6,758 bases of DNA from positions 1-6,758 of the forward strand of contig CANGBE010000082.1 in assembly GCA_947451875.1 (NCBI GenBank). The letters run 5' to 3'. A program made the translations under genes and the position numbers. Positions 1-6,758 of the stretch are shown here, piece by piece. Every line of letters starts with the position of its first letter. Within the stretch, counting starts at the first letter, position 1. Origin of the DNA: Sphingomonadaceae bacterium (lineage in GTDB: Bacteria; Pseudomonadota; Alphaproteobacteria; Sphingomonadales; Sphingomonadaceae). A model generated the notes under the pieces. That model did no database searches. It saw nothing but the letters and a program-made list of their open reading frames with translations, and was not told the origin of the DNA.

Positions 1-145
1 AGGCAATCACCACCAGCACCGGCAGCTTGGTATCCCAGATCAGATCATTCCAGATCCGCACATTCACCGGCGTCCAGTTGTTGATCGAAAAGACCAGCAA
101 GGCGATCAGCACCACAACCCAGACGACCGTTCGGATGACTTGCAT
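1..145 (-). CDS. LapA-domain (DUF1049-like) small membrane protein, 3' end cut by window edge
   Basis: The 48 visible codons begin MQVIRTVVWVVVLIALLVFS, followed by INNWTPVNVRIWNDLIWD and then the start of a second hydrophobic stretch (LPVLVVIA). A first membrane helix at about residues 5-20, a short loop with an Asn-Asn pair and V-x-V-x-(I/W), and a second helix starting near residue 41 is the layout of the LapA-domain family, small two-helix inner-membrane proteins. In E. coli the LapA/LapB pair helps control lipopolysaccharide synthesis. Whether this single-domain homologue does the same is not shown here. The ATG is preceded by AGGGG with a nine-base spacer, which supports this start. The gene lies 84 bases downstream of purB on the same strand and may be read from the same transcript or from its own promoter. 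The remainder of the protein lies beyond the left edge. Confidence 0.72.
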   Translation of the reverse strand, partial: MQVIRTVVWVVVLIALLVFSINNWTPVNVRIWNDLIWDTKLPVLVVIA

Positions 146-154
146 GGCAATAGG

Positions 155-159
155 CCCCT
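155..159 (-). promoter_or_regulatory. Ribosome binding site of the LapA-domain gene
   Basis: Read on the minus strand this is AGGGG, nine bases before the ATG at 145-143. It is a reasonable Shine-Dalgarno match and supports the chosen start. The surrounding 84 bases (146-229) between purB and this gene hold no other feature I can support. Confidence 0.5.
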
Positions 160-229
160 ATCCGTTGGTTCTTTCGAGGGATGCTAGGCGGGAACGGTGG
201 GGATTGGAAGGGGGCAAGGTGTGGGGACT

Positions 230-1543
<1,314 letters not shown>

Positions 1544-1550
1544 GGTTTGA

Positions 1551-1555
1551 CTCCT
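1551..1555 (-). promoter_or_regulatory. Strong ribosome binding site of purB
   Basis: The minus strand reads AGGAG seven bases before the purB ATG, an almost ideal Shine-Dalgarno sequence. It fixes the start at 1543 and is the best such site in the window, in keeping with a well-translated biosynthetic enzyme. It lies in the 33-base gap after the NRDE-family gene. Confidence 0.7.
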
Positions 1556-1576
1556 GTGGGGCTGTTGCAGGGGCCG

Positions 1577-2335
1577 CTAGGGGGAGGGCCAGTGGAAATC
1601 AAGCGCAGTCTCCCCGCTGACTGCCCCGCGCGCATCAAATCGCCGCTCAGTAATGTTTCCGCGCCCGCTGTGGTCGACTGTGACCACAGTTGAACAGCGC
1701 GTGCCGTAAACAGCATCGCGGATGAACACGCCCGAGAGGCGCGGTTCGGGGGCATTGCTGGTAAAGGGGCCTGGGCCATCGCCGGGACTGTCTTGCGGGC
1801 TCTCGTCGCGCAGCGCGCTGAACAGCGGGGCGGGATCATCGTCGCCTGCCTCGATCCAGCCTTTCAGGTGGGTGCAAAGCCGCTTCGTTTTTGGCCAAGC
1901 CGGGATGAATGTGCCGTTTGACAGGCCGTGGACGCCGGGGGGCAGCGGGGTCCGGTTGGCATCGGGATAGTTGCCGAGCAGGGTGGCGTGGCCGTTCAGG
2001 TCGGCTACAGCCAAGTTGAATGGGTTATAGCGCGTCAAGTCTATGGCCTGCGGATCATCACCTTTCAGCAGGCCGGTAACCAGCCCGCCTCGGCTCGGGC
2101 GGTCGGGCTTGGGATAGCCCTCGACGCGGAAGTTGGTGACGAGCACCAGCCTGCCTGCTTCATGCAAGCCAAGCCATGTGCCGCCGCCCACCAGATCGCG
2201 CCCGGCGGTAATGCCGCTGCCGTCATCCCATGCGGCGAGCGGCGCGGCCTCGCGAGCATGGTATTCATCGCGGTTGGCCGCGACCACCAGCGCCCAGCGC
2301 GGGTGCGCGTTCAGGGCCAGTGCGGCTATGCACAC
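1577..2335 (-). CDS. NRDE-family (TANGO2-like) protein
   Basis: The 252-residue product starts MCIAALALN and carries the family-naming motif NRDE at residues 21-24. Further family blocks follow: GGGTWLGL at about 50-57, TNFR at 67-70, SRGGL at 81-85, HGLSNG at 136-141, and a C-terminal YGTRCSTVV near 213-221 followed by an ER-x-FD strand. Length and motif order fit the whole family. The cysteine directly after the initiator is conserved in the family and resembles the N-terminal nucleophile of Ntn-type hydrolases, but I know of no firmly established enzyme activity. Animal TANGO2 proteins have been linked to haem trafficking and lipid metabolism, and the bacterial role is uncertain. Translation starts at GTG, which shares a base with the radC stop, and AAGGGG sits eight bases upstream inside radC. 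No signal peptide or membrane helix is visible, so it is probably cytoplasmic. Confidence 0.88.
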   Translation of the reverse strand: MCIAALALNAHPRWALVVAANRDEYHAREAAPLAAWDDGSGITAGRDLVGGGTWLGLHEAGRLVLVTNFRVEGYPKPDRPSRGGLVTGLLKGDDPQAIDLTRYNPFNLAVADLNGHATLLGNYPDANRTPLPPGVHGLSNGTFIPAWPKTKRLCTHLKGWIEAGDDDPAPLFSALRDESPQDSPGDGPGPFTSNAPEPRLSGVFIRDAVYGTRCSTVVTVDHSGRGNITERRFDARGAVSGETALDFHWPSP

Positions 2336-2349
2336 TAGATCAGCCCCTT
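2335..2349 (-). promoter_or_regulatory. Translational coupling junction radC / NRDE gene (TAGTG with AAGGGG)
   Basis: On the minus strand the radC stop TAG (2337-2335) and the GTG start of the next gene (2335-2333) share one base. AAGGGG at 2349-2344, within the last codons of radC, lies eight bases before the GTG. This arrangement typically lets ribosomes that finish radC restart on the next gene, and it makes the rare GTG start credible. Confidence 0.6.
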
Positions 2350-3066
2350 CGCTTTCAAACTCACATGCCCCTGCCGCCCGATGATCACGTGATCGTGCAC
2401 GGTGATGCCGAGAAGGCGCCCGGCTTCGGCGATGCGATTGGTCATCTGGATATCGGCGCGACTGGGTTCGGGGGAGCCGGAGGGGTGGTTGTGGACGAGG
2501 ATCAGCGCCGCCGCACCCAGATCCATCGCGCGGCGGATCACTTCGCGCGGGTGGATCGCAGCTTCGTCTAGGCTGCCTTCGTTCTGGACCTCATCGGCGA
2601 TCAGGCGGTTGCGAGTATCGAGATAGAGCACCCGCACCCGCTCAACCGTCAGGTGGGCCATGTCGATCATCAGGTAGTCGATCAGCGCCTGCCACGACGA
2701 GAGGATCGGCTGGTCCTTCACCCCGGCCCGGGCGAGGCGGCGGGCTGAAAGCGCAACTATCTTCATTGCAGCCGCACTGGTCTCGCCCATGCCGGGGTGG
2801 TTAGCGAGCGTGCGGGCATCGGCATTCAGTACTCCTGCAAGCCCGCCGAAGCGGTCGATCAGGGTGCGCGCCAGAGGCTTCACATCGCGGCGCGGGATCG
2901 CGGTCATCAGCAGATATTCGATCAGCTCATGGTCGGCGAGAGCGTCTTCACCCCCGGCGATCAGACGCGTGCGCAAGCGGGCGCGGTGGCCTGACGAGTC
3001 ATGACCGCTGCGTTTTGCATCATCGCCAAACAGTTCGCCATAGGCCACCGGTTCATGTCCCCGCAA
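2335..3066 (-). CDS. radC: RadC family (JAB/JAMM-domain) protein
   Basis: Residues up to about 112 form the N-terminal RadC region with a helix-hairpin-helix-like segment (LANHPGMGETSAAAMK, about 87-102). Residues from about 120 to the end form the JAMM domain. Its metal site reads HNHPSGSPEPSRAD at 192-205, giving His192, His194, Ser202 and Asp205 in the pattern HxH-x7-SxxD. Glu142 is a candidate for the upstream acidic residue. The PREVIRRAM helix (173-181) and the HDHVIIG strand (224-230) are also typical. Despite the name, a role in DNA repair was not upheld for E. coli RadC, and function remains open. The start is uncertain. TTG at 3066 directly follows an in-frame stop and lacks a good ribosome site, while GTG at 3048 has GGGGA nine bases upstream and would give 237 residues. 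It overlaps the NRDE gene downstream and is divergent from ydbH. Confidence 0.9.
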   Translation of the reverse strand: MRGHEPVAYGELFGDDAKRSGHDSSGHRARLRTRLIAGGEDALADHELIEYLLMTAIPRRDVKPLARTLIDRFGGLAGVLNADARTLANHPGMGETSAAAMKIVALSARRLARAGVKDQPILSSWQALIDYLMIDMAHLTVERVRVLYLDTRNRLIADEVQNEGSLDEAAIHPREVIRRAMDLGAAALILVHNHPSGSPEPSRADIQMTNRIAEAGRLLGITVHDHVIIGRQGHVSLKAKGLI

Positions 3067-3118
3067 TCAGGCCGCTACCATTGCCTTTCACAAGCCAAGG
3101 GCGCAAGTGTAGGATGTA
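3067..3118. promoter_or_regulatory. Short divergent intergenic region between radC and ydbH
   Basis: Only about 52 bases separate the two outward-reading genes (70 if radC starts at GTG 3048), so promoters for both must lie here and partly inside the first codons of the opposite gene. I see no clear sigma-70 pair. TAGGAT at 3110-3115 is a possible -10-like box for ydbH with only a poor -35 (TTTCAC at 3086-3091, 18-base spacer), and it would place transcription start almost at the ydbH ATG. Both promoters are therefore unproven. Confidence 0.35.
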
Positions 3119-6100
3119 ATGGCGGAATTGCTCGACGACGAAATGCCTGAGGGCGAGGCGCTCGACCAAGCGCCGATACGCCGCAAGCGCTGGCCGCGGG
3201 TTCTTGGCATTGTCGGAGCTGTGGTTCTCGTCGCGGTTGGCGGTCTGTGGCTGACCAGCAATACTATCGTCGACAACATCATCGGCAGCCAGCTTAAGGA
3301 CCGGGGGATTGCCGGCTCCTACACGATCGAATCGAGCGGCCTGTCCAGGCAGGTGCTGACCAATCTGGTGATCGGCGATCCGGCCCATCCCGACCTGACG
3401 ATCGAGCGCGCTGAGGTCACAATCCTGCCGCGCTTCGGCTTTCCGGCGATTGGCGAGATCAAGCTGGTGCGGCCGCGGCTCTATGGCACCTACAAGGGCG
3501 CCAAGCTGAGCTTCGGCAGTCTCGACAAAGTGTTCTTCACCGGCAGCAAAGAGCCCATCCGCCTGCCCGATCTTGATCTCAACATCGAAGATGGTCGGGC
3601 GCGGATTGTCAGTGATTATGGCGAGATTGGCGCAAAGCTGGGCGGCAAAGGCAACCTGCAGGGCGGGTTCGCCGGAGAGCTGGCAGCGGTAGCGCCCGCG
3701 CTGGCCATGTCCGATTGCGCGGCCAAGGATGCCAGCATCTATGGCACGATTACCGTATCCGCCGGACGGCCCCGCTTGCAAGGTCCGGTGCGGCTGGCAT
3801 CTCTCGATTGCGCAGGCGCTGCCGCCAAACTCGCACAGGCGGGCATTCAGGCCGACGTAACGCTCGATGAAACGCTCGACGGCGGCGATGCCAAACTGTC
3901 GCTCAAGAGCGGGGCGGCGGCCTATGGCGGCAACCGCGCGCAAGGTGTCGGCGGCACGCTGGACCTGACCTATCGCAAGGCAGCGCTGACAAGTCGTTAT
4001 GACCTTGCTGCCCATGGCGTGAGCACGCCGCAACTTTCAGCCGGGTCGCTCGGGGCCAAGGGTATGCTGCGTGCGGGGGCCTCGCCGTTCCATGCCGAAA
4101 GCGAAGGGGAGGTCAGCGGTGCGGACCTTATACCGGGGCCTGAACTCGATAAGGCGCTCGGCGCTGCGCAAGCTTCGGCCAAGGGCAGTCTCGCCGAGCC
4201 GATGCTGGCCCAGATGCACAGCGCGCTGGTGCGCCAGTCAAAAGGATCGCGGCTGGCGGCAGACTTTGTGGTGCGGAGCAAGGATAGCGGCACCACGCTG
4301 GTTATCCCCAAAGGGCGGGTAACGGGCGGGAGTGGGGACGTGTTGCTGTCGTTGACGCAGGGCCAGATCCTGGGCGGCAATGGGGCGCCGCTGCGGCTGG
4401 CAGGCAACTTCGCCACCGGAGGTGCGGGCCTGCCGCGCATCGAGGGGCGGATGGAGCAGTCAGGCAATGGTACGACGCTGATTCGCGGCTCGATGGCCGA
4501 ATATCGCGCTGGAACTTCGCGGCTGGCGCTACCCGAACTGGCACTGGCGCAGGCGCGTAATGGCACTTTGGGCTTTACCGGACGGGCTTTGGCCAGTGGT
4601 GCGATTCCCGGTGGATCAGGGGCGGGCGGTTCGGTGGAGGGGCTGGACGTGCCACTCGATGGCCGCTGGGAGCCGGGCCGCGCATTCGAGCTGTGGCGCG
4701 GATGCAGGCAGGTGCGCTTTGCCAGCCTTGCCTATGCCAAGGTGCGGCTGGAAGGGCGGGCCATATTGCTATGCCCAGTTGGCGGGGCGGCCATCGTCCG
4801 CTCTGATGCCAAGGGCATGGCACTATCCGCTCGCGCGCCGGCGCTCGACCTGAGCGGGCAGCTTGGCGATACGGCAATGCATATCGCCAGCGGGCCGGTG
4901 ATGGTCAGCGGTGCCAAGCTCTCGGCCACGGCGCTGACGCTCACGCTAGGCTCGGGCAAAGTGCCGACGCGGCTGGCCTTCGCTTCGGTTGATACTGTGC
5001 CGGGCAAGGGCAAAGGCATGTCCGGCACGTTCAGCGGCGCCATCGGGGCGATAGAATCTGTCCCGTTCGATCTGCAGGATGGCACGGGGCGCTGGCACTT
5101 TGAGGACGGACGCCTGGCAGTCAGTGGTATGGGCTTTACCCTGCTCGATTCTGCGCAAGTCGATCGCTTTGCACCGCTGATCGCGCAGGATGCGACGCTT
5201 GAGCTGGCCGACAACCGCATCACTGCGCACGCCGCTCTGCGCGAACCGAAAAGCCAGCGCATTGTGACCGAAGTTGCAATCGTCCACGATCTGGGCACGG
5301 CAAAGGGCAATGCCCTGCTTTCCGTGCCTGGCATCGTCTTTGACAATGGACTCCAGCCCGCCGCGATCACGCCGCTGGCTGTGGGTGTGGTTGCCAATGT
5401 GCGCGGGCGAGTGATTGGTGATGGCCGGATCGACTGGACTGCCGACAAGGTAACATCGCACGGCAAATTTTCCACCGAAGGGCTCGATTTGGCAGCGGCC
5501 TTTGGTCCGGTCAAAGGCGTTGCCGGTACGATTGAGTTCACCGACTTGCTCGGTTTGGTCACTGCGCCTGACCAGCAGCTCAAGATCGCCTCGATCAATC
5601 CCGGCATCGAAGCCGAGGATGGGCGCATGAGTTTTGCCCTGCTGCCCGATGGCGTGCTGGCAGTGAACGATGCCGAATGGCCGTTTCTGGATGGCAAGAT
5701 GCGGTTGATGCCAACAACGATGAAGTTCGGTGCAGCAGAGATTCGCCGCTACACGCTCAAGATGGAGGGTATCAGCGCTGCGCGGTTCATCGAGAAGATG
5801 GAGCTGGGGAATCTCTCAGCCTCGGGCACGTTCGACGGGCAATTGCCGCTGCTGTTCGATGCCAATGGCGGGCGGATCGAAGGCGGATCGCTGATCTCGC
5901 GAGCGCCAGGAGGCAATGTCTCCTATGTTGGTGAGCTGACCTATAAAGACCTTTCCACCATGGGCAATTTCGCTTTCCAGGCGCTGCGCAGCCTTGATTA
6001 CAAGCGCATGCAGATCTGGCTGGACGGCGATCTCGGCGGGGAAATCGTCGCCAAGGTGCAGTTCAACGGGGTCAGTCAGGGCAAGGGTTCGAAGAGCAAC

Positions 6101-6346
6101 TTCATCACCAAGCAGCTCGCCCGCCTGCCGATCAAGATGAACGTCAACGTTCGCGCACCGTTTTTCGCGCTGATTTCCAGCTTCAAATCGTTCTATGACC
6201 CCAGTTACCTCACCCCCTATGTGCAGGAAAAGCTGCGGGCCGAGCAGGACAAGGCGCACGCGAAAGGGCCGCAAAAGCCCGCTGCGGCAAAGCCTGCTCC
6301 CGCACAACCAGCCATTCAGCCTGCCGAAAGCGAGAAGAAGCCATGA
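3119..6346 (+). CDS. ydbH: YdbH-like AsmA-family intermembrane lipid transport protein
   Basis: The 1075-residue product has a short acidic cytoplasmic start, a basic patch RRKRWPR (21-27) and one membrane helix (about 28-46), so the rest should lie in the periplasm. A long strand-rich body with many Gly-x-hydrophobic repeats follows, consistent with the hydrophobic-groove rod of AsmA-like proteins. The C-terminal section at about 905-1035 (from FDGQLPLLF through GGSLISRAPGGNVSYVGE to YLTPYV) matches the YdbH-type domain as I know it. In E. coli, YdbH, TamB and YhdP have overlapping roles in moving phospholipids to the outer membrane. The protein is about 200 residues longer than E. coli YdbH (879). 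It has four cysteines (200, 231, 529, 552) and a Pro/Ala/Lys-rich tail (about 1045-1075). AGGA lies only four bases before the ATG, a tight spacing. The stop overlaps the ynbE start by four bases. Identification rests on the C-terminal domain and on the two following genes. Confidence 0.88.
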   Translation: MAELLDDEMPEGEALDQAPIRRKRWPRVLGIVGAVVLVAVGGLWLTSNTIVDNIIGSQLKDRGIAGSYTIESSGLSRQVLTNLVIGDPAHPDLTIERAEVTILPRFGFPAIGEIKLVRPRLYGTYKGAKLSFGSLDKVFFTGSKEPIRLPDLDLNIEDGRARIVSDYGEIGAKLGGKGNLQGGFAGELAAVAPALAMSDCAAKDASIYGTITVSAGRPRLQGPVRLASLDCAGAAAKLAQAGIQADVTLDETLDGGDAKLSLKSGAAAYGGNRAQGVGGTLDLTYRKAALTSRYDLAAHGVSTPQLSAGSLGAKGMLRAGASPFHAESEGEVSGADLIPGPELDKALGAAQASAKGSLAEPMLAQMHSALVRQSKGSRLAADFVVRSKDSGTTLVIPKGRVTGGSGDVLLSLTQGQILGGNGAPLRLAGNFATGGAGLPRIEGRMEQSGNGTTLIRGSMAEYRAGTSRLALPELALAQARNGTLGFTGRALASGAIPGGSGAGGSVEGLDVPLDGRWEPGRAFELWRGCRQVRFASLAYAKVRLEGRAILLCPVGGAAIVRSDAKGMALSARAPALDLSGQLGDTAMHIASGPVMVSGAKLSATALTLTLGSGKVPTRLAFASVDTVPGKGKGMSGTFSGAIGAIESVPFDLQDGTGRWHFEDGRLAVSGMGFTLLDSAQVDRFAPLIAQDATLELADNRITAHAALREPKSQRIVTEVAIVHDLGTAKGNALLSVPGIVFDNGLQPAAITPLAVGVVANVRGRVIGDGRIDWTADKVTSHGKFSTEGLDLAAAFGPVKGVAGTIEFTDLLGLVTAPDQQLKIASINPGIEAEDGRMSFALLPDGVLAVNDAEWPFLDGKMRLMPTTMKFGAAEIRRYTLKMEGISAARFIEKMELGNLSASGTFDGQLPLLFDANGGRIEGGSLISRAPGGNVSYVGELTYKDLSTMGNFAFQALRSLDYKRMQIWLDGDLGGEIVAKVQFNGVSQGKGSKSNFITKQLARLPIKMNVNVRAPFFALISSFKSFYDPSYLTPYVQEKLRAEQDKAHAKGPQKPAAAKPAPAQPAIQPAESEKKP

Positions 6347-6612
6347 TCCATCCCGAATTGACCGGACGCGCTCGCGCTGTATCAACGATGCCCATGCAAA
6401 GTTGTGAAAAGCAAAAGCGGCGTGCGGGTCGTCCCTTCACCGGGGCGGCAATGTTGATGGGCAGCGTGATGGCGCTGACGGCCTGTGTCTCGGTCTCTGC
6501 GCCGGACAAGCCGATCGTCATCGAACTGAACATCAATATCAAGCACGAGTTGATCGTCGAGCTGGCGCAGGACGCCAAAAAGACGATCGACGAGCATGGA
6601 GATATTTTCTGA
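6343..6612 (+). CDS. ynbE: YnbE-family outer-membrane lipoprotein
   Basis: The frame encodes up to 89 residues ending in the YnbE pattern: PDKPIVIELNINIKHELIVE, then a short acidic helix and a final D-I-F. E. coli YnbE (61 residues) has the same order. A lipobox LTAC places the lipidated cysteine at residue 48, after a basic stretch (KQKRRAGR) and a hydrophobic core (GAAMLMGSVMAL). Residue 49 is Val, not Asp, so export to the outer membrane is expected. The mature part is only 42 residues. In E. coli YnbE joins the C-terminal end of YdbH by strand pairing and completes the bridge between membranes. The ATG at 6343 overlaps the ydbH stop (ATGA) and has a purine-rich GAGAAGAAG before it, but gives an unusually long leader. 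ATGs at 6388 or 6394 would give more normal signal peptides but have poor ribosome sites. The stop shares one base with the ydbL start. Confidence 0.88.
   Translation: MIHPELTGRARAVSTMPMQSCEKQKRRAGRPFTGAAMLMGSVMALTACVSVSAPDKPIVIELNINIKHELIVELAQDAKKTIDEHGDIF
6598..6601 (+). promoter_or_regulatory. Ribosome binding site of ydbL within the end of ynbE
   Basis: GGAG lies ten bases before the ATG at 6612, inside the last ynbE codons. Together with the shared base of the TGATG junction it supports both the ydbL start and translational coupling to ynbE. Confidence 0.5.
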
Positions 6613-6758
6613 TGTTTGCCCTTGGAACCACTACGAAGCGCGCCGCCACTGGCCTGGCCGTGCTGGCGCTCGTTTCCGCCTCGGCTGCCTCGGCGCAGCG
6701 CGATCCGGCCTATGCCGCCGCACGTGCGAGCGGTGAGGTGGGTGAACGCATGGACGGC
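6612..6758 (+). CDS. ydbL: YdbL-family (DUF1318) periplasmic protein, 3' end cut by window edge
   Basis: The 49 visible codons encode a basic start (TTTKR), a hydrophobic stretch (ATGLAVLALVSASAASA) and a probable signal peptidase I site after ASA at residue 28. The mature start is QRDPAYAAARASGEVGERMD followed by G. The A-x-A-x-G-x-VGE-x-x-DG pattern is the N-terminal hallmark of the YdbL/DUF1318 family. The protein is expected in the periplasm, and in E. coli YdbL is genetically linked to YdbH and YnbE and appears to modulate their assembly. The start overlaps the ynbE stop by one base (TGATG), so the gene is the third member of the operon. Most of the coding sequence is outside the window, so later domains cannot be checked. 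Confidence 0.85.
   Translation, partial: MFALGTTTKRAATGLAVLALVSASAASAQRDPAYAAARASGEVGERMDG

Noticed and set aside
1544..1576. Separate promoter or terminator between the NRDE-family gene and purB
   Set aside because: Thirty-three bases hold a clear ribosome site but no convincing promoter boxes or stem-loop.
3053..4033. Open frame of 326 codons on the minus strand, opposite the start of ydbH
   Set aside because: It lies antisense to a gene with a clear membrane helix and family context, shows no recognisable motif, and long antisense frames are common in GC-rich DNA with strong third-position bias.
4732..5697. Open frame of 321 codons on the minus strand inside ydbH
   Set aside because: The translation is Ser/Pro/Ala-rich with no domain pattern, typical of the shadow of a GC-rich gene. 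No ribosome site or gap in ydbH supports it.

Overview
The window looks like chromosomal DNA of a GC-rich alphaproteobacterium. A sphingomonad (Sphingomonadales, perhaps the Erythrobacteraceae) is most likely, judged from protein style, high GC, strong G/C preference at third codon positions and the gene content. This placement is an inference from reading, not from a search. I see no rRNA, tRNA, CRISPR array, insertion sequence, phage gene or compositional break. The region reads as ordinary, densely packed core genome.

Left half, all on the minus strand and read right to left: radC (about 2335-3066), a NRDE/TANGO2-family gene (1577-2335), purB (230-1543) and a gene for a LapA-domain small membrane protein that runs off the left edge (1-145). 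The radC stop and the NRDE start share one base (TAGTG). NRDE and purB are 33 bases apart with a strong ribosome binding site for purB, and purB is 84 bases from the LapA-domain gene. The first three could form one transcript. Their functions (a JAMM-domain protein, a protein of uncertain role and a purine biosynthesis enzyme) do not form an obvious pathway.

Right half, on the plus strand and divergent from radC across only about 52 bases: a long AsmA-like gene, ydbH (3119-6346), a small lipoprotein gene, ynbE (6343-6612), and the start of ydbL (from 6612, cut by the right edge). The three overlap by four bases (ATGA) and one base (TGATG), so they are very probably one translationally coupled operon. 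In E. coli the same three genes in the same order encode an inner-membrane-anchored bridge protein, its outer-membrane lipoprotein partner and a periplasmic modulator, which take part in phospholipid transport between the membranes. The window carries the same cassette in an enlarged form.

The points most worth a second look are in this cassette: a YdbH about 200 residues longer than the E. coli protein, four cysteines arranged as two close pairs in it, a basic Pro/Ala/Lys-rich C-terminal tail, and an unusually long N-terminal region on YnbE. I found no convincing evidence of a wholly undescribed system.
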